Made by a program: the position numbers and the translations under genes. This document shows, in pieces, positions 7,569 through 16,810 of a DNA stretch of 64,000 bases. Source of the stretch: Gaiellales bacterium (GTDB lineage: Bacteria > Actinomycetota > Thermoleophilia > Gaiellales > JAICJC01); contig DASWRM010000079.1 in the NCBI GenBank assembly GCA_036403155.1, positions 62,001 to 126,000 on the forward strand, in the 5' to 3' direction. The notes below the pieces were generated by a model. That model made no database searches, had not been told where the DNA came from, and saw only the letters and a program-made list of their open reading frames with translations. Position 1 is the first letter of the stretch; each line of letters opens with the position of its first letter.

Positions 7569-10349
7569 ATGGTGGAGCCTGACGGGCTGATCGGCCGCGG
7601 GGATGAGCTGGCGCTCATCGAAGTGTTTCTCGATGAGCGAGGTCCCCGCGGCCTGCTCATCGAAGGAGAGCCGGGCATCGGCAAGTCGTCGCTGTGGGCC
7701 TCTGGCGTGGAGGCGTCGCGCGGCCGCGGCATGACCATCCTGGCGGCGCGTGCCACCGGCGCTGAGGTGCGCCTGTCGTACGCGGGGTTGTCGGACATGG
7801 TCGGGGACCTTCCGGCGTCCGCGTTCGCCTCGCTGCCCGAGCCGCAACAGCGGGCGCTCGACGCTGCGCTGCTGCGCGTCAACGCACCGCGCAACTCCGC
7901 CGGCGCGCGCGCGGTGGGCCAGGCGCTGCTCGGAGTGCTCCGCGCGGTCGCCGCGGAGTCGCCTGCCGTGGTGGCGGTCGACGACCTGCAATGGCTCGAT
8001 GCACCCTCGGGCCGCGCGCTCAACTTTGCCCTGCGCAGGCTGGTCGACGAGCCGGTCGCCCTACTTGCGACCGCGCGAACGGAGGCGTACGCGTCACCGC
8101 CGATCGGCCTTGACCGGGTGTTCATGGACGGCCGTCTGCGGCGGGTTCGGGTGTGTCCGCTGGGCGAGCGTGCCATCGAGCGGATCGTGCAGGCCCGGCT
8201 GGGGCCGACGCTGTCGCGCCGGGCCATCGCGCGTTTGCACGAGCGCGCCGGCGGCAATCCCTTCTTCGCCCTCGAGATGAGCCGTCTGCTCGAGGGCGGG
8301 CGGATCGAGGCGGCGGACGAGCTGCCCCTCCCGGAGTCGCTCCGGGAGCTCGTCCACGAACGCCTGGGTCGGCTGCCTGCAAGAACGCGCCGTGTACTGC
8401 TTGCCGCGGCGGCGATGTCCGAGCCGCGGGTGGAACTGCTCGGACGCACGGTCGCCGCGGATCTTCGACCAGCGCTCGAGGACAGCATCGTCCAGGTCGA
8501 CGGAGGCGTGATCCGCTTCGCGCATCCGCTGCTCGCGTTCGTCCCCTACGAGGAGGCGACCGATGCCGAGCGGCGCCGGCTGCACAGCCGCCTTGCTCGT
8601 GTCGTCTCCGACCCGGAGGAGCGTGCCCGCCATCTTGCGCTCGCCGCGTCCGGGCCGGACGAGCGGGTCGCCGCCGAGCTCGACCGTGCCGCCGGGCGGG
8701 CGCTCGCCCGCGGGGCGCCCGATGCTGCCGCCGAGCTCGCGCATCTTGCCCGGCGCTTGACGCCGGGCTGGGACGCCGAGCGCCTGCTGGCGGAAGCTGA
8801 ATACACCTTCGAGAGCGGGGACTCGGTGCGCGCCCGCGCGCTGATGGAGGAGGCGGTCGGCCGGCTCGAACCCGGTCCTCGCCGTGCACATGCGATCGCG
8901 CGCCCGGCCTGGTTCCGCGGAGGGTGGGGCGACGACCCGTACGGCGCGCTCGCCTTGCTGGACGGCGCCGTCGAGCAGGCGGGCGGCGACCTGGCTGTCG
9001 CGGCTGAGGTGTTCGAGTGCTTGACGTGGCAGTGCCAGCTGGTCGGCCGGCACGACGACGCTGCTCGCTACGCGCGTCGGGGGGCCGACGCTGCGGAGCG
9101 GCTGGGAGAGCCCAGGTGGACGTTGCTGCTCGCGCTGGCCACGGCGCTCGCCGAGGGGAAGCTCGGCCGTGCGCGAGCTGCCCGTGCCGCGGTCGCCCGC
9201 CTGGTGCAGCAGATCGGAGGAGTCGCCGACGTGCGGGCGATCAATGACCCGGCATGGCTGCGCGCGCTCTTCCACGCGTCCGACGGCGATCTCGAGAGTG
9301 CGCTCTCGCTGACGCGTCGGCTCCATGAGCGCGCGCTCGAGCTCGGCGACGAGAGCTCACTGCCCAACCTGCTGGAGCACCTGGGGCTGCTCGAGTTCCG
9401 TGCCGGCAACTGGCAGCGTGCAGACGAGCTGATCGACATGGCGCTTGAGGTCGCCCGACGTACCGATCAGCAGATCCAGTGCCTGGCGGTGCGGCCGTGG
9501 CGCGCCTTCATCGATGCGCATCTCGGCCGGATCGAGTCGGCGCGTGCCATCGCCGCGGACACGATCGCCGAGGCCCGCGAGCGGGGCCTGCCTGTCTACC
9601 AGGACGCAGCACACTGGGCGCTGGTGCGGCTCGAGCTCTCGAACGACGATCCTGGCGCTGCGCTGACGCACTTCCTCAGGCTGCAGAACGCCGGTCGCGG
9701 GATCGGCGAGCATTCGTTCTTTCGGCATTACGGGGACGCGTCGGAAGCCCTGGCGGCTGTCGGTGATCTCGACGCGGCGGCGACGATGGTGCGCCGATGG
9801 CGCGCTCACGCGACCGCGCTGGATCGAGCCATGGCCGGGCCTGGCGGCGATCGCTGCGGCGGCCTGATCGCCGTGGCGGGCGGTGACGTCGAGCGCGGTG
9901 TGCCGCTGCTCGAGCGGGCCGTCGCCCGGGGACGGCGGCTTGCCGAGCCATTCGAGCTCGCCCGCTCGCTGCTTGCGCTGGGGACGGCTCAGCGCCGCGC
10001 GCGGCGCAAGCGGATGGCGGCGACAACGCTTCGTGAGGCAATCGAGCTATTCGAGCAGCTGCCGGCGCCGCTGTGGGCGATGCGTGCGCGCTCGGAGCTC
10101 GCCCGGATAGGCGGCCGACGAGTGACGGACAGCGCGCTGACCGAGACGGAACGGCGGATCGTCGTGCTCGTTGCCGGGGGTCGCTCCAACGCCGAGGTCG
10201 GGCGCGAGCTATCGGTCAGCACCAAGACCGTCGAGTGGAATCTCTCGAAGGCCTACCGGAAGCTCGGAGTCCGCTCTCGCTCGGAGCTCGCCGCACGCGC
10301 AGCTGGGCAAATCGAGGGATTTCCCCGGTTGGTCGCGTCCCGGCGCTGA
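7569..10349 (+). CDS. LuxR-family transcriptional regulator with N-terminal ATPase (LAL/MalT-like)
   Basis: The 926-residue protein begins with a STAND/AAA-type ATPase: Walker A GEPGIGKSSL near residue 38, Walker B VVAVDDLQWLD near 138. It continues through a long helical-repeat region rich in Ala, Leu and Arg, and ends in a LuxR helix-turn-helix (LTETERRIVVLVAGGRSNAEVGRELSVSTKTVE...). Such regulators hydrolyse ATP and oligomerise on binding an inducer through the helical repeats, then activate transcription. Its target is not shown by the sequence. The ATG is divergent from the cyclic-nucleotide/flavoprotein gene with a 57-base gap, so that gene is one candidate. Confidence 0.9.
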   Translation: MVEPDGLIGRGDELALIEVFLDERGPRGLLIEGEPGIGKSSLWASGVEASRGRGMTILAARATGAEVRLSYAGLSDMVGDLPASAFASLPEPQQRALDAALLRVNAPRNSAGARAVGQALLGVLRAVAAESPAVVAVDDLQWLDAPSGRALNFALRRLVDEPVALLATARTEAYASPPIGLDRVFMDGRLRRVRVCPLGERAIERIVQARLGPTLSRRAIARLHERAGGNPFFALEMSRLLEGGRIEAADELPLPESLRELVHERLGRLPARTRRVLLAAAAMSEPRVELLGRTVAADLRPALEDSIVQVDGGVIRFAHPLLAFVPYEEATDAERRRLHSRLARVVSDPEERARHLALAASGPDERVAAELDRAAGRALARGAPDAAAELAHLARRLTPGWDAERLLAEAEYTFESGDSVRARALMEEAVGRLEPGPRRAHAIARPAWFRGGWGDDPYGALALLDGAVEQAGGDLAVAAEVFECLTWQCQLVGRHDDAARYARRGADAAERLGEPRWTLLLALATALAEGKLGRARAARAAVARLVQQIGGVADVRAINDPAWLRALFHASDGDLESALSLTRRLHERALELGDESSLPNLLEHLGLLEFRAGNWQRADELIDMALEVARRTDQQIQCLAVRPWRAFIDAHLGRIESARAIAADTIAEARERGLPVYQDAAHWALVRLELSNDDPGAALTHFLRLQNAGRGIGEHSFFRHYGDASEALAAVGDLDAAATMVRRWRAHATALDRAMAGPGGDRCGGLIAVAGGDVERGVPLLERAVARGRRLAEPFELARSLLALGTAQRRARRKRMAATTLREAIELFEQLPAPLWAMRARSELARIGGRRVTDSALTETERRIVVLVAGGRSNAEVGRELSVSTKTVEWNLSKAYRKLGVRSRSELAARAAGQIEGFPRLVASRR

Positions 10350-10363
10350 CGTACGGTCGCCAC

Positions 10364-11305
10364 ATGCCTGGTCTCGCAGCTCGCCGCGGTCGCATGCTCC
10401 TCCTGTCCACGCTCGCCTGCGTGCTCGCGCTGGCGGCGGCACAGCGCGCCACCGCCGAGTCAGGCAACGGCGGAGCCGTCGAGACGCAGCGTGCGACGGG
10501 AGTGATCGTGTTCGACACCAGCGAGGGCGGTGAGACGCCCCGCATCTACGTCGTGCGGCCGGACGGGAGCAACCTGCACCAACTGGCGGGAACCGGCGAG
10601 GGGGCGTTTCTCCCGCGCCTGTCACCCGACGGTCGGCGGGTGGCCTACGTTTCCGCGGCCACGGGCACCGAGGAGATCTACGTGATCGGCCTGGGTGGGA
10701 GGGGCAAGCGCCAGGTCACGCATGGCGAGGCCTTCAGCAATTTCGCTCCGAGCTTCTCGCCTGACGGCTCGAGGATCGCGTTCTCGCGCTGCTCGCACTT
10801 CCTCGGCACCTGCGACATCGCCGTAATCGGGGTCGATGGCCAGGGCCTCCACACGGTCGCCGGCGGGCACTGGCATCACAACGATCCGGTCTACTCGCCG
10901 GACGGCCGAAGCATCGCATTCGGGAGCGACCAGGGCGGGTTCGACGGCGTGGTCCGTATCGTGCCCGCCGCCGGCGGCGCGGCGCGGCCGGTCTCGCCGG
11001 TGCGCCTCGCGGGCGGCAGGCCCGACTGGTCGTCCGATGGGCGCTGGATCACCTACACCGGAAACCTGCGCCACGGCCAGACGTTTCGCAGCCACCCGGA
11101 CGGGTCGCACCTGCAGGTGATCAGCCAGGTCGGCGACGAGCTGATCTTCGCCGCCTTCTCGCCGGACGGGCGGATGCTCGTTGCGGAGAACGCGGGCGCG
11201 CCGCGACGCGGTCTGATGCTGATGAACGCCGACGGCAGCGGCAAGCGGCCGATCCCCCATCTCCCGGCGGGAGCCGGGTTCCCGGATTGGGGTGTGCTGC
11301 GATGA
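10364..11305 (+). CDS. Secreted TolB-like beta-propeller (PD40 repeat) protein
   Basis: The 313-residue product has a signal peptide (RMLLLSTLACVLALAAAQRATA) followed by repeated PD40/WD40-like blades: SPDGRRVAYVS, SPDGSRIAFSR, SPDGRSIAFGS, SSDGRWITYTG and SPDGRMLVAE. These make a beta-propeller like the C-terminal domain of TolB. No catalytic residues are apparent, so a binding or scaffold role outside the membrane is likely. The ATG at 10364 follows TACGGT by six bases, indicating a leaderless start. The stop overlaps the start of the next gene (ATGA), making a two-gene operon of related propellers. Confidence 0.85.
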   Translation: MPGLAARRGRMLLLSTLACVLALAAAQRATAESGNGGAVETQRATGVIVFDTSEGGETPRIYVVRPDGSNLHQLAGTGEGAFLPRLSPDGRRVAYVSAATGTEEIYVIGLGGRGKRQVTHGEAFSNFAPSFSPDGSRIAFSRCSHFLGTCDIAVIGVDGQGLHTVAGGHWHHNDPVYSPDGRSIAFGSDQGGFDGVVRIVPAAGGAARPVSPVRLAGGRPDWSSDGRWITYTGNLRHGQTFRSHPDGSHLQVISQVGDELIFAAFSPDGRMLVAENAGAPRRGLMLMNADGSGKRPIPHLPAGAGFPDWGVLR

Positions 11306-12465
11306 TCCGCGCCTGCAGCGCACTGGTCGCATGCGCCCTCCTGCTGGCCGCCGGATCGATCACGGCCGCCGCCGCGCCGTCGACGGCGGGCATGCCCCGG
11401 ACGCAGGCGGCAACCGCCCGTCACGATGGCCGCATCGCGTTCGACGCGTGCGGCGATACGGGTTGCGACATCTACACGGCGAACCCGGACGGGACCGCGG
11501 TGCGTCAGGTCACCGACAACGGCGTGAGCTTCATGCCCGACTGGTCTGCGGACGGTCGCTCGATCGCGTATGCGAGCGACGCGAGCGGCGCCACGGCGAT
11601 CTGGATCGTTCGTGCCAACGGCACGCATTCGCGGCAGCTGACTCCGAACGAGGCGGACGCGGCGAACGTGTGGCCGCGGTTCGCTGCCGACGGGCGGACG
11701 GTCTTCTACACCAACTGCTTCACCGACGAGTGCGACGGGGGCATCTCCTCCATCCGCACCGACGGCTCGCACCAGCGCGTCGTCACGCCCGACAGCGGCG
11801 ACTCGTACAACATCGGTACCCCGTCACCCGACGGCACGCGCATGGCGTTCATGCGCTGGCACGCTGGACGCGTGCTGATGCGGGTCTATCTCAAGCGCCT
11901 GTCCGGCTCGCGTCCCCGTCCCGAAATTCCGCTCACTCCACCGGCGCTCGAGGGCTGGGCACCCGACTGGTCGCCGTCAGGTGCCGACGTGATCTTCTCG
12001 AGCAACGTCTTCGCGAATCGACCCAATGGCGCGATCTACCGGGTCGCTGTCACGGACGGCGACCGCCCGGGCGCGCTCCGCAAGCTGACGCATCCGCGCT
12101 TCCCGCTCGATGACTGGTCTCCGGCATACGCTCCGCGCGGTGACCGGATCGTCTTCGTCTCCGACCGGCGGCACCCGCTCCGCGACGACAGCGACCTGTT
12201 CATCATGCGCAGCGGTGGCGGCGGTCTCCACCGGATGGCGCTTCCTCCCCGCTTGGACGGTCTCTACGTGGAGTGGCCCAGTTGGAGCACGGCGCCGCTC
12301 GAGGCGGCGGCCGGCTCCGGCAGGCGGTCTCGTCGTCGCGGTCGGTTGCGGGCCGGGCCGCGCTCTGCACAAGCATGCGGCGATACAGCGTCCTGGCTGC
12401 TGCGCTCCCGTCGCGCCGCCTCGGCTGCCGGCCTGCTCGGTAACGGTGCCGCACGGCGTCGCTGA
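11302..12465 (+). CDS. Secreted TolB-like beta-propeller (PD40 repeat) protein
   Basis: The 387-residue product is a paralogue of the preceding gene. It has a signal peptide (ALVACALLLAAGSITAAAA), then blades with SADGRSIAYAS, AADGRTVFYT, SPDGTRMAFMR and PRGDRIVFVSD. Cysteines occur in pairs (FDACGDTGCD, TNCFTDECD), consistent with disulfides in an exported protein. Beyond about residue 335 the tail is Arg- and Ala-rich and of low complexity. The ATG overlaps the TGA of the upstream gene by four bases, so translation is coupled. Confidence 0.85.
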   Translation: MIRACSALVACALLLAAGSITAAAAPSTAGMPRTQAATARHDGRIAFDACGDTGCDIYTANPDGTAVRQVTDNGVSFMPDWSADGRSIAYASDASGATAIWIVRANGTHSRQLTPNEADAANVWPRFAADGRTVFYTNCFTDECDGGISSIRTDGSHQRVVTPDSGDSYNIGTPSPDGTRMAFMRWHAGRVLMRVYLKRLSGSRPRPEIPLTPPALEGWAPDWSPSGADVIFSSNVFANRPNGAIYRVAVTDGDRPGALRKLTHPRFPLDDWSPAYAPRGDRIVFVSDRRHPLRDDSDLFIMRSGGGGLHRMALPPRLDGLYVEWPSWSTAPLEAAAGSGRRSRRRGRLRAGPRSAQACGDTASWLLRSRRAASAAGLLGNGAARRR

Positions 12466-12476
12466 TCAGCGCTCAC

Positions 12477-12920
12477 CTACACCGTGTGAGCGGCCGCGAG
12501 CCGTGCGGTGACCACCATCTCCGGCACGCCGCCGAGCGCCCGCGAGACCGGGCAGTCACGCTTCGCCTGATCGGCGAACTGCTCGAACTGCGCCTGGTCG
12601 ATCCCGGGTACGTCGCCGTCGGTCTCCAGATCGATGCGGGCAAGCGTCGGGGCGCCGTCGATCGGGCGCAGCTCCACCCTCGCGCGCGTTCGCACGCTCG
12701 ACGGTGCGTGACCCGCGGTGGCAAGGATGTTGGAGAGCGCCATGCTGAAGCAGGCGGCGTGCGCAGCCGCGATCAGCTCCTCGGGATTCGTCCCCTCGCC
12801 CTCCTCGAAGCGCGAACCGTACGAGTAGGCGCCCTCGAACACGCCGTCTCCGACGGTGAGGCGGCCCGTGCCGCCCTTCAGGTCTCCGCGCCACTCGGCG
12901 CTGCCGTTGCGAACTGCCAT
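12477..12920 (-). CDS. osmC: OsmC/Ohr family peroxiredoxin-like protein
   Basis: The 147-residue product matches OsmC in length and motifs. The first reactive cysteine is in [12 protein letters not shown] and the second in [10 protein letters not shown], with the [15 protein letters not shown] signature between domain halves. OsmC proteins form intertwined dimers in the cytoplasm and reduce organic hydroperoxides. The ATG at 12920 has a clear Shine-Dalgarno (GGGAGGACACC upstream). The gene is convergent with the beta-propeller operon, leaving only an 11-base gap. Confidence 0.92.
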   Translation of the reverse strand: MAVRNGSAEWRGDLKGGTGRLTVGDGVFEGAYSYGSRFEEGEGTNPEELIAAAHAACFSMALSNILATAGHAPSSVRTRARVELRPIDGAPTLARIDLETDGDVPGIDQAQFEQFADQAKRDCPVSRALGGVPEMVVTARLAAAHTV

Positions 12921-12999
12921 GGTGTCCTCCCGATGTCGTGGTGCTCAGACAGGTATGCCCATGCATCCGTGCGTTACACCGCCTGCTAGCGTTGCCCGG

Positions 13000-13455
13000 A
13001 TGTCCGAGCGCCCCCCGTTTCCGCCCTTCACCGAGGAGACCGCGCGCCAGAAGGTGCTCGCCGCCGAGGCCGCCTGGAACACCCGCGACCCCGACCGCGT
13101 CGTGCTCGCCTACACCGAGGACACGGAGTGGCGGAACCGTGACGAGTTTCTCTCGGGGCGAGAGGAGGTGCACGCATTCCTGGTGCGCAAGTGGCAGAAG
13201 GAGCTCGACTACGTGCTGCGCAAGGATCTCTGGGCGTTCGCGGGGAACCGCATCGCCGTGCGTTTCCAGTACGAGTGGCACGATGCCGGCGGCCGGTGGT
13301 GGCGCTCCTACGGAAACGAGAACTGGGAGTTCGACGAGCGGGGTCTCATGCGCCGGCGTGAGGCGAGCATCAACGACGTGGCCATCCCAGAGCAGGACAG
13401 GCGCATCCACGCGCCTCGCTCTGAGGGCGACACGGCCGGCATCCCGCTGCGCTGA
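13000..13455 (+). CDS. SnoaL/NTF2-like protein (DUF1348 type)
   Basis: The 151-residue product reads [50 protein letters not shown]..., the pattern of the DUF1348 branch of the NTF2-like/SnoaL fold, a small cone-shaped barrel used for ligand binding or simple catalysis. No specific reaction can be assigned. The ATG at 13000 follows TAGCGT by seven bases with no Shine-Dalgarno, so it is probably leaderless. That also excludes the longer in-frame start upstream, which would run through the divergent osmC start. Confidence 0.85.
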   Translation: MSERPPFPPFTEETARQKVLAAEAAWNTRDPDRVVLAYTEDTEWRNRDEFLSGREEVHAFLVRKWQKELDYVLRKDLWAFAGNRIAVRFQYEWHDAGGRWWRSYGNENWEFDERGLMRRREASINDVAIPEQDRRIHAPRSEGDTAGIPLR

Positions 13456-13458
13456 CGC

Positions 13459-14394
13459 TCAGGCGGCCGCGAGCACGAGCAGATTGCCGGACGGGTCGCG
13501 CACGGACGGGCCGTCGGCGCTGTCCTCGACGGGGTGGCCCTCCCGGCGCAGCCGCTCCAGGAGCACGTCGCGCGCCGTCGCTCCGCGAAGCACGATGGTC
13601 GCGTGCCGCAGGGCAGCCATGCCGGGATCCGGCGGCGGTGCGCCCGCGCTCTCCCAGGTGTTCGCGCCGATGTGGTGGTGATAGCCGCCGGCAGCGAGAA
13701 ATGCCGCCCGGGAGCCGAGCTGGGCCATCAGATCGAAGCCGAGGGCGTCCCTGTAGAACCGAACCGTGGGCTCGATCTCGGCGACGCGCAGATGGACGTG
13801 CCCCATCACGGTTCCGCCGGCCAGCCCCGTGAAGGGTGCGGTGGCCGGGTCGTCGAGCTCCCCAAACAGGCTGTCGACGTCGAGCGCGACCGTGGTCATC
13901 CGCGCCGCGACCTGGCCCTCCCACACCGACCGCGGACGGTCGCAGTAGATCTCGATACCGTGGCCGTCGGGGTCGCTCAGGTAGATCGCTTCGCTGACGA
14001 AATGGTCGGAGAGGCCCACGAGCTGCACCCGGTCGCGCGCGGCATGCGCCAGCCAGGACGCGAGATCCGCGCGCTCCGGCACGAGCAGCGCGAAGTGGTA
14101 GAGCCCCGTCCGGCCGGATGCCGGCGTCGCACCGGGGTGCTCGACGAGGTGCAGCAGCTCCCGGCCGCCCGTGCCGAGCGACGCCTCGGCGCCGTCCTGC
14201 CCCTGCACCTCCAGGCCGATCGCGCGCCGGTAGTAGTCGAGCGAGCGCTCGAGATCCGCGACCGTCAGGTGCACCGCGCCAAGCTCGAGGTCGGGGGGCA
14301 GCGGCGCGCCGGAGGTCGCCGCGTTCGCCTCGAGCTCCTCCGGATCCGGTGGGGCCGCGCCCGCCTCGAGCGGTGGTACGTCGTCGCGGGGCAT
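13459..14394 (-). CDS. VOC family protein (two-domain extradiol-dioxygenase-like)
   Basis: The 311-residue product has two vicinal-oxygen-chelate modules. The first is around LELGAVHLTVADLERSLDYYRRAIGLEV and ends in SDPDGHGIEIYCDRP. The second is around GTVMGHVHLRVAEIEPTVRFYRDALGFDL with GGYHHHIGANTW. Metal-ligand candidates are the His of GHVHL, the His of YHHHIG and the Glu of GIEIYCD. The overall form resembles Bacillus CatE-type catechol 2,3-dioxygenase or glyoxalase-like proteins. The first 35 residues are a Pro- and Ala-rich extension. The start abuts the stop of the DUF2630 gene directly, so the two are an operon. Confidence 0.82.
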   Translation of the reverse strand: MPRDDVPPLEAGAAPPDPEELEANAATSGAPLPPDLELGAVHLTVADLERSLDYYRRAIGLEVQGQDGAEASLGTGGRELLHLVEHPGATPASGRTGLYHFALLVPERADLASWLAHAARDRVQLVGLSDHFVSEAIYLSDPDGHGIEIYCDRPRSVWEGQVAARMTTVALDVDSLFGELDDPATAPFTGLAGGTVMGHVHLRVAEIEPTVRFYRDALGFDLMAQLGSRAAFLAAGGYHHHIGANTWESAGAPPPDPGMAALRHATIVLRGATARDVLLERLRREGHPVEDSADGPSVRDPSGNLLVLAAA

Positions 14395-14637
14395 CTACTG
14401 CTCGTAGTTCTCGACGACGTCCGGGCGGCGCGGCTGCGCGCCGTCGTCGTCGAGGCCGAACTCGCGCAGCGCCCGGCGCTGGCGCAGCAGATCCCAGTAC
14501 TGGTCGAGCTGCACCTTGATGTCGTTCAGGCGCCGGCGGTCGGAGTCCGTCGACTCGCCGCGCGCCTCACGGTCCCAGAGCTCGTGCTCTTCCCGGACCA
14601 GACTCTCGATCATGCCCTGCACGTCGTTGTCGCTCAT
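14395..14637 (-). CDS. DUF2630 family protein
   Basis: The 80-residue product reads MSDNDVQGMIESLVREEHELW...STDSDRRRLNDIKVQLDQYWDLLRQRRALREFG, the typical sequence of the small, charged, helical DUF2630 family of unknown function. I chose the ATG at 14637 because it carries a Shine-Dalgarno (GGGAG about five bases upstream) and matches the family N-terminus. The longer frame to 14703 adds only low-complexity sequence. It lies directly upstream of the VOC gene with no gap. Confidence 0.85.
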   Translation of the reverse strand: MSDNDVQGMIESLVREEHELWDREARGESTDSDRRRLNDIKVQLDQYWDLLRQRRALREFGLDDDGAQPRRPDVVENYEQ

Positions 14638-14716
14638 CGTCGCTCCCTTCGGGTGTGCCGGAAGCGTACCCGCGGCATGTGCGGCGGCCGGCCGCGCGTG
14701 CATCGCGGCTGCGGCG

Positions 14717-16189
14717 TCATCGCTGGACGTTGAACCAGGTGCCGCCGGGCCCCAGGTAGCTGAAGCCCTCGCCCCAGACGGCGATCGACTTGCCGGCGCT
14801 GGTCACGCTCATCTCGCCGTAGTCGCCGTAGATCTCGTCGAAGCCGCGCGCGTTGACGTAGCCCGTCGCTCCGGCCGGGGCGTCGTCGATCTCCACCGGC
14901 GACGACCAGCTGCGGCCGCCGTTCTGGGAGCTGCGGTACCAGACGTTCCAGGACCCGGCGCCGTCGCCGCCGGACGTCTGCATGTACCAGATGCGCGCGT
15001 CGCCGCCGCTTCCCGACGATGCCAGCCGCGGGCCGGTGGCATTCTCGCCGTTGGCGGAGACCGCCTGGCCCGCGCTCCACGTGCGACCCTCGTCGGTCGA
15101 GACCGAGATGTACACTCGCTGCGGTCCCAGCGCGGCTCCAGGTCCCTCGTAGGCGAACACGAGGTCGCCCTGGCCGTCGGTGACGACCGACGTCTGGCCG
15201 GTGTAGAAGTCCGGGCCGCAGCCCTCCGATGTACAGGGCTCGCCGACCGGCACCTTCGCGACGACCACGTTCTGCCAGTTCGCCCCGTTGTCGCGCGAGA
15301 TGATCGCGTGGTGCCAGATCTCTCCGCCGACGACTTTTGAGCCTGAGTAGACGAGGCTGCTCTCGGAGAAGACGACCGTCCCGTCCTGCAGCACGCGGCC
15401 GTCGTAGGCGTAGTAGTAGCGCTTGTCGCTCGTCAGCTGCTGCTGCGTCCAGGTGGCGCCGGAGTCGTGCGACTGGCCGACGTAGAGGTCGCCGCCCTGT
15501 GGCCCGTTCCACGAGACGAACACATCCTTGCCGGTGGCGCTCATCGCAAGCTCCGGCTTGTCCGTCCAGGCGACGTTGCCATAGACGTGAACGGGCGTCG
15601 ACCACGTCCGCCCATGATCGGTCGACTTCATGAAGACCGCGGAAAAGGCGCTCGTGCGGTCGGCGTTCAGAAACGACGCGTAGACCGCTCCCGTGCCGGG
15701 GACGACTTCGATGGTCGGGTCGTATTGCGCCTTGGCGCCCTCGCAGATGCAGATCGGCGCTTCGGGGCTCCACGTGGAACCGCCGTCGGACGAGACGGTG
15801 AGCGCGAGGAACGGCGTGGGGCAGTGGCTCGAGCAGGTCTTCGGCTGGCCGTAGCGCGTGGTCAGCATGTAGACGTAGGGCGCCCGCGGGTCCGCGGCGA
15901 CGGCGGGCTCCCAGTCGTCCGTCGCAGCGTTCAGCAGCCGGGATCCGACCCAGCCAGAGGCGGGGGAGGTGGTAGAGGGGACGCCGCCACCGAAGCGGCC
16001 GTTGGTCTTCGCCGCGTTGAGCGCATCCAGCCGCCGGCCGGTGATGTTCGAGTCGGCATCTATCTCGTTGGAGCCGGCGCGGCCGGCGGCGGCGTGCGGG
16101 CCTTCGTTGCCGTCCCGAACGACGGCAACCGTCGCAAACGCTCCGGACACCAGCATCAGCACCACGAATACGATCCATGACCGGCGCAT
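14717..16189 (-). CDS. Secreted sialidase-fold (BNR/Asp-box) protein
   Basis: The 490-residue product starts with a signal peptide or anchor (WIVFVVLMLVSGAFATVAVV). It then shows at least six Asp-box motifs: SSDGGSTW, STDHGRTW, SHDSGATW, SRDNGANW, STDEGRTW and SQNGGRSW. Together these define a six-bladed sialidase-type propeller. Cysteine-rich stretches (CSSHC, CICEG, CTSEGC) suit an exported protein. The catalytic arginine triad of true neuraminidases is not obvious, so glycosidase activity is unproven and a binding role is possible. The gene stands alone, read away from the following hypothetical gene. Confidence 0.85.
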   Translation of the reverse strand: MRRSWIVFVVLMLVSGAFATVAVVRDGNEGPHAAAGRAGSNEIDADSNITGRRLDALNAAKTNGRFGGGVPSTTSPASGWVGSRLLNAATDDWEPAVAADPRAPYVYMLTTRYGQPKTCSSHCPTPFLALTVSSDGGSTWSPEAPICICEGAKAQYDPTIEVVPGTGAVYASFLNADRTSAFSAVFMKSTDHGRTWSTPVHVYGNVAWTDKPELAMSATGKDVFVSWNGPQGGDLYVGQSHDSGATWTQQQLTSDKRYYYAYDGRVLQDGTVVFSESSLVYSGSKVVGGEIWHHAIISRDNGANWQNVVVAKVPVGEPCTSEGCGPDFYTGQTSVVTDGQGDLVFAYEGPGAALGPQRVYISVSTDEGRTWSAGQAVSANGENATGPRLASSGSGGDARIWYMQTSGGDGAGSWNVWYRSSQNGGRSWSSPVEIDDAPAGATGYVNARGFDEIYGDYGEMSVTSAGKSIAVWGEGFSYLGPGGTWFNVQR

Positions 16190-16325
16190 CTGGACCCCCC
16201 TTCGTCAGACGCCGGTGGAAGCGTACGGCGCGTCCGGCGCGACTTCAAGTGCCGGGGGGGCAACGGCCCCAGCCGGCGCGCTCGGTGTGTGTGGAGTGGG
16301 AGTGATTCATCTAGCCTCCCGCTCG

Positions 16326-16748
16326 ATGCGACGAGCAGTGAGAGCCGCGGCCGCGGGGGCCACCGCCGCCGCCGTCTGGGTCGCCGTCGAGCCGGTCTGG
16401 CGCCGCGCCTTCCGAGGCCCGCACCGCGAGCTCCGTCTGGTGGGCCGCATGCTTGCGCCCGAGGCCGCCTGGAAGCCGGTCGGCCTGGCGGTGCACCTCA
16501 TGAACGGCGCGATGTTCGGCATCGCCTTCGATCGGCTCGGCGGCCGCGGCGTGCGGCAGGCCGTGATTGCGGCGCAGGCCGAGAATGCCGTGCTGTGGCC
16601 GACGATGCTGATCGTGGACCGGCTTCACCCCGATGTGCGAAGCGGCGACTGGCCACCCCTGGCGCGCAACCCGCGCGTCGCGGCGCAGGAGGTTGCCAGC
16701 CATACCGTGTTCGGCGTCGTGCTGGGCACGCTGCTGGCCGACGACTGA
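16326..16748 (+). CDS. Hypothetical membrane-associated protein, 140 aa
   Basis: I do not recognise a family. The 140-residue product has an Ala-rich hydrophobic N-terminus (RRAVRAAAAGATAAAVWVAVEPVW), a middle hydrophobic stretch (GLAVHLMNGAMFGIAFDRL) and a hydrophobic end (SHTVFGVVLGTLLADD), suggesting two or three short membrane segments. The ATG at 16326 lies eight bases after TAGCCT (16312-16317) with no Shine-Dalgarno. It converges on the next gene, with a palindromic hairpin lying between the two. Confidence 0.65.
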   Translation: MRRAVRAAAAGATAAAVWVAVEPVWRRAFRGPHRELRLVGRMLAPEAAWKPVGLAVHLMNGAMFGIAFDRLGGRGVRQAVIAAQAENAVLWPTMLIVDRLHPDVRSGDWPPLARNPRVAAQEVASHTVFGVVLGTLLADD

Positions 16749-16775
16749 CCCGGTCAGCCCGGTGGCCGTCGCGCC

Positions 16776-16810
16776 GGTGAAAAAAACGTGCCAGGCACGT
16801 TTTTTTCACC
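16776..16810. terminator. Palindromic hairpin element, copy C, probable bidirectional terminator
   Basis: GGTGAAAAAAACGTGCC, one base, then its exact reverse complement GGCACGTTTTTTTCACC form a perfect 17-bp stem with a run of seven T on each strand. It lies between convergent genes, as expected for a two-way intrinsic terminator, and the TGA stop of the minus-strand gene (16806-16808) lies inside its arm. It is the same element as the two copies near 1.4 kb, with one base change in the centre and one in the arm that makes it fully symmetric. Confidence 0.8.
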
